Shown here in pieces: positions 15,549-21,119 of a stretch of DNA of 21,119 bases (position 1 is the stretch's first letter; every line of letters begins with the position of its first letter). The notes beneath the pieces are model-generated. The model was not told where the DNA came from, did no database searches, and saw only the letters and a program-made list of their open reading frames with translations. Location of the stretch: NCBI GenBank assembly GCA_038063175.1, contig JBBTVP010000055.1, positions 1 through 21,119 on the forward strand. Reading direction: 5' to 3'. A program made the translations under genes and the position numbers. The DNA is from JBBTVP01 sp038063175. GTDB taxonomy: Bacteria; Patescibacteriota; Minisyncoccia; UBA6257; 1-14-0-10-40-38.

Positions 15549-17194
15549 GGATTTTGCTCGTGCGAGGGAAGGTTGTCAGGCGGAATCGCATAGTAATTCA
15601 AAAGGAACTGGGCAAGTTCGCGAAATGCCGGAACCACCGTCTGCGCGGCGAGCGGAGCATTGGTGGGCTTGTCGAGTTTCACGAGAATAATGAACCGCGG
15701 CGCGCTCGCAGGCGCGAATCCCACATAGGTATGGATAAATGCTCCGGTGTATCCTCCGCGCTTGAAATCGGGAACCTGGGCAGTTCCTGTTTTTCCGGCA
15801 ACGGTGTAGCTCGGAATCGCGGCGACCTTCGCCTTATCCACCGCATTCACCATCATTTGCACCACTTCGTGAGCTGCCTCCGGGCTTACTGGACGCCCGA
15901 CTTTTTCTTCTGGATCACTCGCGATAATCCGTGGGCGCATGAGTATTCCGTCGTTCGCGAGTGCGCCAATCGCGGCAATGAGCTGCAAGGGAGTGACCGC
16001 AATCCCCTGACCAAAAGATGCGGTCGCAAGCGATACTTCTCTCCGGCGTTCATCGAGACTCGCGAGCTGCCCCCGCACCTCTCCAGGGAGACCAATCCGA
16101 GTTACGCGGCTGAATCCAAACGCCTCGAGGTATTCATAGAAAAGATCCGAGCCGATCTGCTTTGCGGCAAATGCGGCCCCCGTGTTTACCGAGTGTTCGA
16201 TTACTTCTTTCATCGTAATCTTTCCATATACCTTCCCTTCGGCATTTGAAATCTTTTTCCCATTCAAAGTCACCGATCCGGTATCTACATACGTAGTGTT
16301 CGGTGTGATCTTTCCGGAATCGATGCCCGCAGCCATCGTGATGGTTTTCATCACTGAACCAGGTTCATAAATCGCCTGCACCGCAGGATTGAGAAAATAC
16401 GCAACCGGAGCATCACCGTAGTGGTTCGGATCGAATGTGGGGGCGTTCGCAAGCGTAAGGATGGCGCCCGTCTTCGGGTTTTCGATAATCACCGTTCCTC
16501 CCGAAGCGCCATGGTCTTCCACAAGCTTCGCAAGAATATCCTCGGCGTGCGCCTGAATATTCCGATCAATGGTTAAAAAAATATCCTCACCGTGCTTCGG
16601 CGCAACGGTTCGGTCTCCGTCCGCGATCCCAGAGATGCCGGAGAGTTCGTTGTCGAACGCAAGTTCAATCCCATAGCGGCCCTTGGGGTGTTCATCATCG
16701 GCGCTCGGACTCATAAAACCAAGTACGTGTGCCGCGAGACTCTGGAATGGGTAGAATCGGAAATTTTCTTCCGTTACATAAATGCCGCTTATGTTTGCAT
16801 CACGCACTTCCTTTGCGGTTATATCCGCAACTTTTAAGGCAAGCAATTCATAGGAATCACCGTGCTTCGATAGTTTTTGTTTGACCTCAATAAACTCCAG
16901 CCCAAGAATTTTGGAAATAATTTGCGCAGCGGCATCCGGATCTTCTATCTCTTTCGGAACGGCGAACACCACTGGATAATCCCGATTCATGACTGCCGGG
17001 ATCCGGTTCCCGTTCCGGTCAGTAAAATAGATCGCTCCCCGCTTCGCTTCGAGGAGCCCCCGTTCTCGATCCTGGGAAGCCGCTTTCGCGGCGTATCTGG
17101 TCCCGTCGTCAATCTGAAGATTATAGAGATTCGCGATAAGCGCACTGAATGCGAGAGTTGATCCGACGCTCACTAATAGAAACCGGAATCTCAT
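15545..17194 (-). CDS. ftsI: Septal penicillin-binding protein 2/3 (FtsI-type transpeptidase)
   Basis: A 549-residue class B penicillin-binding protein that cross-links peptidoglycan at the septum. It has an N-terminal anchor (residues about 5-25), a dimerisation/pedestal domain (about 45-210, including the RGAIYFTDRNGNRIP block) and a transpeptidase domain. The catalytic motifs are SVMK (S280-K283, in EPGSVMK), SVN (S335-N337) and KTG (468-470). FGQGIAVTPLQL is a family hallmark. Its start overlaps the ftsL stop in ATGA and its stop overlaps the murF start the same way, so three genes are translationally linked. Position after ftsL argues for FtsI rather than an elongasome PBP2. There is no C-terminal PASTA domain. 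Confidence 0.95.
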   Translation of the reverse strand: MRFRFLLVSVGSTLAFSALIANLYNLQIDDGTRYAAKAASQDRERGLLEAKRGAIYFTDRNGNRIPAVMNRDYPVVFAVPKEIEDPDAAAQIISKILGLEFIEVKQKLSKHGDSYELLALKVADITAKEVRDANISGIYVTEENFRFYPFQSLAAHVLGFMSPSADDEHPKGRYGIELAFDNELSGISGIADGDRTVAPKHGEDIFLTIDRNIQAHAEDILAKLVEDHGASGGTVIIENPKTGAILTLANAPTFDPNHYGDAPVAYFLNPAVQAIYEPGSVMKTITMAAGIDSGKITPNTTYVDTGSVTLNGKKISNAEGKVYGKITMKEVIEHSVNTGAAFAAKQIGSDLFYEYLEAFGFSRVTRIGLPGEVRGQLASLDERRREVSLATASFGQGIAVTPLQLIAAIGALANDGILMRPRIIASDPEEKVGRPVSPEAAHEVVQMMVNAVDKAKVAAIPSYTVAGKTGTAQVPDFKRGGYTGAFIHTYVGFAPASAPRFIILVKLDKPTNAPLAAQTVVPAFRELAQFLLNYYAIPPDNLPSHEQNP

Positions 17195-17511
17195 AGCTGG
17201 GTCGCGAGTGTCTCTACAGTGGTTTCCAGGTATTTCGGCCGCTTTTCCGCAAGAAATCCTAACTCCTTCGCCATGGCCTGTAGCCGGTCAGGTGAGAGCG
17301 CCGAATAGAGTTGATTTTTGAGATCTGCATTTTTCGCTTCAAGTTTTGAAAGGTCCTTTTCAAGACGGGAAACCTGGTGCCGCAACCCTACCGTCTTTGT
17401 ATAGGTCACTACCGCAAATACAGAAACACCGACAAGTACAAAAAGCGCGACTCCTATCATGAGTTTCAGCTGCAGTTTGAATTTAGTTCTCTTTGGTTCA
17501 AGAATGGTCAT
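17191..17511 (-). CDS. ftsL: FtsL-like cell division protein
   Basis: A 106-residue bitopic membrane protein: a basic cytoplasmic tail (residues 1-17), one membrane helix (about 18-39) and a coiled-coil segment (about 46-70, RLEKDLSKLEAKNADLKNQL). A conserved-looking SPDRLQAMAKELGF block follows, the part that in FtsL/DivIC-type proteins comes after the coiled coil. Sequence alone cannot separate FtsL from other septum-formation initiators, but position between rsmH and ftsI is the classic place for ftsL. It would form the FtsQLB-type bridge to FtsI. It begins 3 nt after rsmH and overlaps ftsI by 4 nt. Confidence 0.83.
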   Translation of the reverse strand: MTILEPKRTKFKLQLKLMIGVALFVLVGVSVFAVVTYTKTVGLRHQVSRLEKDLSKLEAKNADLKNQLYSALSPDRLQAMAKELGFLAEKRPKYLETTVETLATQL

Positions 17512-17514
17512 GAA

Positions 17515-18417
17515 TTAATTCGTTTTTGGTAAAAATGAAATGGCGCGAAGTTTTGCGGATCGAGCCCGAGGATTTTCCGCAATTTCAGAGAGGGTCGGGG
17601 TGATCGGTTTTTTTGTGATGAGCGTTGCGAGCCCTTCGCTCACGATTCCCCGAAATCCATGCTTTACAATCCTATCCTCGAGCGAGTGGAATGATACGAT
17701 CGCGACCCTGCCACCGGGTGCCACGATCTCCGGAAGCGTTTCGATGAACTGCTCGAGATTTTCAAGTTCTCGATTCGCAAAGATACGAAGCGCCTGGAAC
17801 GTTCTGGTCGCGGGGTGAATCCTTCCTCGTTCGTATTGCCGAGGAAGTGCCTTCACGATGATTTCGGTAAGTTCACCGCTCATCTCGATCTTTCCCCGGC
17901 GGAGCCGTTCCTTAATCGCGCGGGCGATCCGACCCGCGTATCGCTCTTCCCCGAATGCCCGAATGATTCCCCGGAGTTCCGATTCGTCCATACCCCGGAT
18001 AAGTTCTTTGACAGGCGTTGCATCATCCGAATATGTCATGAGGAGCGGCTCATCCCTCATGAAGCTAAATCCCCTTCCGGAGACACCGACATGATCCGAA
18101 GAAAATCCGAGATCGAGGACGATGCCGTCCGCGCGGCCAAATCCTTTTTCTCCGAGGATATCGAGGAGGTCGGCGTAATTGCCCACTTCGAGCGCAAGCT
18201 CCACCCCCGGTCCCGCAATTCCTGAAATTCGCTCTTGTGCATCTCTTAACATCCTCGAATCCCAGTCGATACCGAGAAATTTTCCGGAGCCGCCAAAACG
18301 ATTCAGGATTTCTGCGGCGTATCCTCCACCACCCAGCGTTCCGTCAACAAAACACTCTCCCGTTTTCGGATCGAGCACGTTCACCACTTCGTGTAAAAGA
18401 ACAGGGATATGTGTCAT
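17515..18417 (-). CDS. rsmH: 16S rRNA (cytosine(1402)-N(4))-methyltransferase RsmH
   Basis: A 300-residue SAM-dependent methyltransferase that modifies C1402 of 16S rRNA in the ribosomal decoding centre. It has HIPVLLHEVV at the start, the SAM-binding DGTLGGGGYA (about residues 25-34), FLGIDWDSRML, LDLGFSSDHV (usually DLGVSS), RTFQALRIFANRELENL and FHSLEDRIVK. These are the full set of family motifs. ATG at 18417 is chosen; an in-frame TTG immediately before it is not needed. It follows mraZ, as in most dcw clusters, but across a 95-nt AT-rich repeat tract, and is only 3 nt from ftsL. Confidence 0.96.
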   Translation of the reverse strand: MTHIPVLLHEVVNVLDPKTGECFVDGTLGGGGYAAEILNRFGGSGKFLGIDWDSRMLRDAQERISGIAGPGVELALEVGNYADLLDILGEKGFGRADGIVLDLGFSSDHVGVSGRGFSFMRDEPLLMTYSDDATPVKELIRGMDESELRGIIRAFGEERYAGRIARAIKERLRRGKIEMSGELTEIIVKALPRQYERGRIHPATRTFQALRIFANRELENLEQFIETLPEIVAPGGRVAIVSFHSLEDRIVKHGFRGIVSEGLATLITKKPITPTLSEIAENPRARSAKLRAISFLPKTN

Positions 18418-18420
18418 CAA

Positions 18421-18509
18421 TACCTAATTCCCAATTTCTAATTTCTAGTCAACCTGTCTTCTGAAATTAGTCATTGGAAATTCATTGAAAATTAAAAATT
18501 GTTAATTGG
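18421..18509. repeat. AT-rich degenerate repeat between mraZ and rsmH
   Basis: The 95-nt gap is made of variants of AATTTCTA / GGAAATT / GAAATTAG: CCAATTTCTAATTTCTAG near 18431-18448, then GAAATTAGTCATTGGAAATT near 18463, and two more GAAAATTA- or GGAAATTA-like units before 18507. The two halves are partly complementary. No start codon-bearing frame or convincing terminator lies here. I believe similar tracts are common between genes in this group, but could not check. Confidence 0.6.
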
Positions 18510-18512
18510 AAA

Positions 18513-18944
18513 TTAAATGCCCAGCTCCCCCATCTTTTCTGCAATTTCATCAGACGCGGATTCAGTTTTCGCTTTGTAATCCCTCCACGCCGTGGTGTCC
18601 CACACCTCAACGCGGTTGTAGAGCCCGGTCACGACTACCTGCTTTTTTAAATCCGCATATGTCCGGAGATAATCCGGAATAAGAATTCTCCCCTGCTGAT
18701 CAATATCTCCTTCGGCGGCGCCCGAGAGCATGAGCCGGATGAAGGCACGGGAATTTGCCTGCGCAAGCGGGAGCGCCACGAGTTTCTTCGCAAGCGTTTC
18801 CCATTCAGATTTCGAAAAAACAAAAAGGCACCGATCAAGACCTCGCGTGACGATTGCACCCACGCCTAAGTCCTTGCGGAACTTGGCGGGAATCGCCATC
18901 CGGCCCTTTTGATCGATGCTGTGTGTGTATTCTCCGATGAACAT
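18513..18944 (-). CDS. mraZ: Transcriptional regulator MraZ
   Basis: A 143-residue DNA-binding protein that heads the dcw operon and, in E. coli and mycoplasmas, controls it. It has the two AbrB-like half-domains of MraZ: IDQKGRMAIPAKFRK (about residues 10-24) and IDQQGRILIPDYLR (about 81-94), both with the D-x-x-GR turn. The start MFIGEYTHSIDQKGRM is the family opening. The gene is preceded by a tract of TGGGG-type boxes spaced near 10 bp and a promoter, as expected for autoregulation. Downstream are rsmH, ftsL, ftsI and murF. No clear ribosome binding site is visible before the ATG. Confidence 0.97.
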   Translation of the reverse strand: MFIGEYTHSIDQKGRMAIPAKFRKDLGVGAIVTRGLDRCLFVFSKSEWETLAKKLVALPLAQANSRAFIRLMLSGAAEGDIDQQGRILIPDYLRTYADLKKQVVVTGLYNRVEVWDTTAWRDYKAKTESASDEIAEKMGELGI

Positions 18945-18951
18945 CTTGGTC

Positions 18952-19026
18952 AGCCACTAGTATCTAGCCACTGGCCACTAGGACGGATTCCTCTCTAATA
19001 GCTAGTCGCTATTGGCTAGTGGCTAT
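18952..19026. repeat. AGCCACTAG-type inverted repeats in the mraZ leader
   Basis: AGCCACTAG occurs at 18952-18960, is followed by TAGCCACTGGCCACTAG (18965-18981), and returns inverted as CTAGTGGCT at 19016-19024 with the degenerate arm CTAGTCGCTATTGG before it. The arms can pair into a long imperfect hairpin across about 75 nt in the 5' leader of the mraZ mRNA. Confidence 0.65.
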
Positions 19027-19029
19027 CAC

Positions 19030-19078
19030 TTATCCCCAGATTCGGTACTTATCCCCATAGTTATCCACATTTCCCCAC
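19030..19078 (-). promoter_or_regulatory. MraZ operator: TGGGG-type boxes with near-10-bp spacing
   Basis: Read on the minus strand, GTGGGGAAAT, GTGGATAACT and ATGGGGATAA follow each other at exact 10-nt steps (from 19078 downward), and a fourth TGGGGATAAG begins 40 nt after the first GTGGGG. MraZ is known to bind direct repeats of TGGG-type boxes at one-helical-turn spacing upstream of its own gene. The boxes lie just downstream of the predicted promoter, suited to repression. The same bases on the plus strand read TTATCCACA (19061-19069), a perfect DnaA box, and TTATCCCCA twice. Confidence 0.75.
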
Positions 19079-19087
19079 TTCCCAACC

Positions 19088-19116
19088 ATTGTATGCCACC
19101 TTCTCACACGAAGCAA
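19088..19116 (-). promoter_or_regulatory. Promoter of the mraZ operon
   Basis: On the minus strand TTGCTT (19116-19111) is followed after 17 nt by TACAAT (19093-19088), a 5/6 match to the -10 consensus. The start of transcription would fall near 19081, immediately before the MraZ boxes. Confidence 0.55.
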
Positions 19117-19156
19117 CTGGGGATAAGTTATAGAAATAGATAAAAACCCTATAAAC

Positions 19157-19193
19157 AAAAAGCGGCCCAGACGTTTTCACACGTCTAGGCCGC
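19157..19193 (-). terminator. Second of two tandem terminators upstream of mraZ
   Basis: Stem GCGGCC-x-AGACGT (19162-19174) pairs with ACGTCT-x-GGCCGC (19181-19193) with one internal mismatch and a 6-nt loop. On the minus strand it is followed by TTTTTG. It backs up the stronger hairpin at 19221-19258 and insulates the mraZ promoter from read-through. Confidence 0.8.
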
Positions 19194-19220
19194 AAGTGTA
19201 CGAATCTGACCGCCCTAAAC

Positions 19221-19258
19221 GAAAAAACCGGCAGATACTCCGAAGAGTATCTGCCGGT
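19221..19258 (-). terminator. Terminator of the unknown exported protein gene, UUCG tetraloop
   Basis: A perfect 14-bp stem (ACCGGCAGATACTC on the minus strand) closed by TTCG, the very stable UUCG tetraloop, runs directly into TTTTTTC. It lies 20 nt after the stop codon of the 19279-20085 gene. Confidence 0.93.
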
Positions 19259-19278
19259 CTGACATCGATCGTGCTCCG

Positions 19279-20085
19279 TCAGGGCACCTCGACTCCGGCC
19301 GTCTGGTCCACACCAGTGTCGCTCGTGCCCCACTTGAGGCCGCCGTCAACACCTTGGTGAAGATAGACATCCACGACGCCAGGTGCGGGGCACATCGTCT
19401 GAATGCGGTATTGCGACCGCAACTGGGAAACAAGCATCCACGCGATTGAGCCGGCGCTCTGCCCGGCTTGCGGCGCGATGAGAACAGTACCGCGATCGGT
19501 ACCGATCTTCAGCATCGACGGCATGCCGTCATCATCGACTCCGGACGCAAACCCGGTAAGCGTCATGCGCCCGATCTTCGTGTAGGGAGTCGCAATGAGT
19601 TCCATCCCAGTACCCCCAATGCTTGGCATGCTGCCATGCACGTCGCCTTCGAGATCCTTCTGCTTCGTGTTGTTGGCGAAGCTGATGGACTTCACGCTCC
19701 CGCCAGGAACGTAAATCGTAACCGCGGAACCATTCGCGGTTACGGTTCCACCGTGCTCGGTCACGAGCGCGGACTCGTCGAGCGCCTTCTTGTAGCGGAT
19801 CGCCTTGTCCTCGGCCGACATGTCCTTCGACAAATCGTCGCCAGTGTTGGCCGACCCGCTCTCGCCTGTCGAGGCGGTCACGGATTGGTTGTTGCCTTCC
19901 TTGTCCTTGTAGCTGACACTGATCGAGTCATCCGCCGTCTTTGTGGGCGACGAGACCGTGATGATCCCCGTGCCAGCCACCACGACCACCGGGTTGAAGG
20001 TCGCGGCCCGAGCAGCAAGGCAGTAGCCCGCCGCTCCGGCGAAGATGAAGAAGAGAACAGCCATGGCTGCCTTGCTGAACTTCAC
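19279..20085 (-). CDS. Exported protein of unknown function
   Basis: A 268-residue protein. I chose GTG at 20085 because a full AAGGAG sits 7 nt upstream (20098-20093) and the start then opens a textbook signal peptide, MKFSKAAMAVLFFIFAGAAG, with possible cleavage after LAARA. An ATG at 20118 with a weaker AAGGAA is the alternative. The mature part is Ser/Thr/Gly/Asp-rich with likely beta strands. A short charged helix (about SAEDKAIRYKKALDESALV) precedes a Gly-rich region, and the C-terminal half has LKIGTDRGTVLIAPQAGQSAGS. I recognise no family. All Lys codons I read are AAG, unlike neighbours that mix AAA and AAG. It has its own promoter and a strong terminator, so it is a single-gene unit. 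Confidence 0.8.
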   Translation of the reverse strand: MKFSKAAMAVLFFIFAGAAGYCLAARAATFNPVVVVAGTGIITVSSPTKTADDSISVSYKDKEGNNQSVTASTGESGSANTGDDLSKDMSAEDKAIRYKKALDESALVTEHGGTVTANGSAVTIYVPGGSVKSISFANNTKQKDLEGDVHGSMPSIGGTGMELIATPYTKIGRMTLTGFASGVDDDGMPSMLKIGTDRGTVLIAPQAGQSAGSIAWMLVSQLRSQYRIQTMCPAPGVVDVYLHQGVDGGLKWGTSDTGVDQTAGVEVP

Positions 20086-20092
20086 CGCTTTT

Positions 20093-20098
20093 CTCCTT
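20093..20098 (-). promoter_or_regulatory. Consensus ribosome binding site deciding the GTG start at 20085
   Basis: AAGGAG on the minus strand lies 7 nt before GTG. It is the clearest Shine-Dalgarno sequence near a start in this window; most other genes here lack one. Confidence 0.75.
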
Positions 20099-20171
20099 TC
20101 AGAGAAAGTTCCGGACATTTGGAAATTCCTTTGCACCACCGGAACTACGTAGGGCAAAAGAAACTATTTAC

Positions 20172-20200
20172 TGTATATCAAATTATTGCAAAGAAGTCAA
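20172..20200 (-). promoter_or_regulatory. Promoter of the unknown exported protein gene
   Basis: On the minus strand TTGACT (20200-20195, 5/6 match) is followed after 17 nt by TATACA (20177-20172, 4/6 match). This predicts a transcript starting near 20165 with an 80-nt leader before the GTG start. Confidence 0.65.
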
Positions 20201-20203
20201 CAA

Positions 20204-20322
20204 CCGCGGGCTTAAAGCCCGCGGCTTGGGTTTTGTTCGTGATAAAAACATTTCCTCCGTACCGCTATAAACCTTCATAGCGGTGCTCCGGTCCGCCGAT
20301 TCTCCGGACTGAAAAGCCCGGA
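20204..20322. other. Hairpin-dense intergenic stretch, possible structured RNA
   Basis: The 336 nt between the exported-protein start and the zinc-ribbon gene hold several strong inverted repeats. CCGCGGGCTT pairs with AAGCCCGCGG (20204-20224), ACCGCTAT with ATAGCGGT (20261-20284, 8-nt loop), and GTCCG with CGGAC (20291-20309). The last can alternatively form TCCGG with CCGGA (20303-20322). No convincing coding frame is present. The strand transcribed and any function are unknown. Confidence 0.5.
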
Positions 20323-20357
20323 ACTTGTGGCTGGGGGCGGTCAATCCCGCAAAATTT

Positions 20358-20387
20358 CTGCCCACCCGGTTTTGACCGAGTGGGCAG
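20358..20387 (-). terminator. Terminator-like hairpin after the zinc-ribbon gene
   Basis: CTGCCCAC-x-CGGT pairs with ACCG-x-GTGGGCAG around a 4-nt loop, with one internal mismatch. On the minus strand it lies 35 nt after the stop of the 20422-20691 gene and is followed by AAATTTTG, a weak T-tract. Confidence 0.6.
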
Positions 20388-20421
20388 GTGTGAGAAATGG
20401 TCTAGTTAATGCCCATCCCTC

Positions 20422-20691
20422 CTAGGAGCGCCTGCGCGACCGTTTGTTCTGCGGAGGCCGTCGGTTGCTCGCGCGCTGCGTCTTAAGCGTACGCTGGAAC
20501 TCGGTCCTGTCCTCCAGAGAAAACAGTTGCACCGCATTCCTGCAGTGCGCGCAGTAACTCTCGCAATCACTGTTGAGGTACCGAGTATACCTGTTGCAAT
20601 GGGGACACCACTTCGTTTCGGCGTAGTAGTCACCATATCCCGGAACATGCCTGGTTCCTGTCGATCGGGACGATCTCGCTTCTCTCGTCAT
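20422..20691 (-). CDS. Small zinc-ribbon protein with basic tail, function unknown
   Basis: An 89-residue protein with two Cys pairs, WCPHC (about residues 29-32) and YCAHC (about 45-48), separated by a 12-residue loop (NRYTRYLNSDCE). This is the pattern of a four-Cys zinc ribbon; an additional Cys lies in the loop. The N-terminus is Arg/Ser-rich and the C-terminus strongly basic (RASNRRPPQNKRSRRRS), which suggests nucleic-acid or ribosome contact (inference). I recognise no named family. ATG at 20691 has only a weak AGGG upstream. It stands alone, with a terminator-like hairpin downstream and a membrane-protein gene ending 84 nt upstream. Confidence 0.7.
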   Translation of the reverse strand: MTREARSSRSTGTRHVPGYGDYYAETKWCPHCNRYTRYLNSDCESYCAHCRNAVQLFSLEDRTEFQRTLKTQRASNRRPPQNKRSRRRS

Positions 20692-20775
20692 CGTTCTTGC
20701 CCTAAGTTGAGGTGTGGGAGTCCAAAGCCGGACAAAAAAAGAGTACCGAGACCTTCGAAAAAAATCAAATGTGGA

Positions 20776-21119
20776 TTACTGCCCCCCGATTTCTAAGATA
20801 TATTCGGCTTGATTGTAATAGCCGGTAACGTAGCGAAACTTCACCTCGAAATAGTGGATATTTGCGATGAAGAAAAGAAATACTGCGACGTTCGCGAGAA
20901 TTACGAGAAAGCCAATCGTCCGTCGGTAGAACGTAGCGCGAGCTTCCCCGATCCAATCAAGAATCCGATCAAAAAGAAGTGCGAGAATCGGCGGGAGCAC
21001 GAGCGTTGCGGGAATAAGGAATCGATACTGGTGGGAAGTCATGAAAAGGAATCCAAGGTAAACCGCGAGAAAGACGATAAGCCCTGTCGCGAATGTGCCG
21101 ATCCCCTTTCGTCGGACGG
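20776..21119 (-). CDS. C-terminal end of a polytopic membrane protein, probably a glycosyltransferase
   Basis: The frame is open from the window edge at 21119 to TAA at 20776, about 113 residues, so the 5' end is missing. It shows three hydrophobic segments: TGLIVFLAVYLGFLF, LIPATLVLPPILALLF and GFLVILANVAVFLFFIANI. They are joined by short loops, including TSHQYRFLIPATLVLPPIL. An R-x-LIP block entering a late membrane helix is typical of the C-terminal end of PMT/ArnT-like GT-C glycosyltransferases, but the catalytic N-terminal region is outside the window. The assignment is therefore tentative. The last about 25 residues (YFEVKFRYVTGYYNQAEYILEIGGQ) form a short hydrophilic tail. Confidence 0.6.
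   Translation of the reverse strand, partial: VRRKGIGTFATGLIVFLAVYLGFLFMTSHQYRFLIPATLVLPPILALLFDRILDWIGEARATFYRRTIGFLVILANVAVFLFFIANIHYFEVKFRYVTGYYNQAEYILEIGGQ

Noticed and set aside
19030..19069. Replication origin suggested by DnaA-like boxes
   Set aside because: The boxes keep 10-nt spacing, sit between a promoter and mraZ, and there is no dnaA/dnaN neighbourhood or AT-rich unwinding region. MraZ operator is the better reading.
19468..20280. 270-codon plus-strand frame opposite the exported protein gene
   Set aside because: It is antisense to a gene with promoter, ribosome site, signal peptide and terminator. Its translation is Arg/His-rich, typical of a shadow frame.
20183..20365. 60-codon minus-strand frame in the hairpin region, with an internal ATG at 20278
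   Set aside because: It is built across inverted repeats, starts with GTG without a ribosome site, and the protein has no recognisable features. It also runs into the promoter of the next gene.

Overview
The window looks like a chromosomal segment of a Candidate Phyla Radiation (Patescibacteria) bacterium, most like a Parcubacteria-type lineage. This is inferred from gene content and style. Genes are tightly packed and often overlap by 4 nt, and most starts have no clear Shine-Dalgarno sequence. The tRNA lacks an encoded CCA, TGA is a stop codon, and much coding capacity goes to repetitive surface proteins. No 16S rRNA is present, so placement below phylum is not supported.

Layout. (1) 1-3365, minus: three tandem paralogous surface proteins, the last cut by the window edge. 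The two complete ones have an N-terminal membrane anchor, GIGT-type motifs, exactly seven propeller-like repeats each carrying a Cys pair, and the same C-terminal pentapeptide YWTRR. (2) 3353-7764, plus: a promoter, then a CorA-like protein without the GMN motif, cysS, dnaB and recR, closed by a perfect terminator hairpin. (3) 7765-13745, minus: rplU, a small three-helix membrane protein, and a giant 1747-residue exported protein with seven Calx-beta domains, a beta-helix-like region, two six-Cys modules, FN3 and a C-terminal peptidoglycan-binding domain. (4) 13815-14226, minus: tRNA-Glu(CTC), a GIY-YIG nuclease gene whose last eight codons lie inside the tRNA, and a second, interrupted copy of the tRNA 5' part carrying palindromic insertions. 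(5) 14241-19116, minus: a cell-division/cell-wall operon mraZ-rsmH-ftsL-ftsI-murF with promoter and MraZ boxes. (6) 19157-21119, minus: tandem terminators, an unknown exported protein with its own strong promoter and ribosome binding site, a hairpin-rich intergenic stretch, a small zinc-ribbon protein, and the C-terminal end of a polytopic membrane protein.

Working together: the dcw genes build septal peptidoglycan, and the giant protein could be anchored to that wall by its C-terminal domain. The propeller paralogs would sit on the cytoplasmic membrane facing outward. The most unusual locus is the tRNA-Glu/GIY-YIG unit. It looks like a 335-bp insertion bounded by 15-bp direct repeats at the 5' end of a tRNA gene, with the nuclease reading frame running into the restored tRNA.
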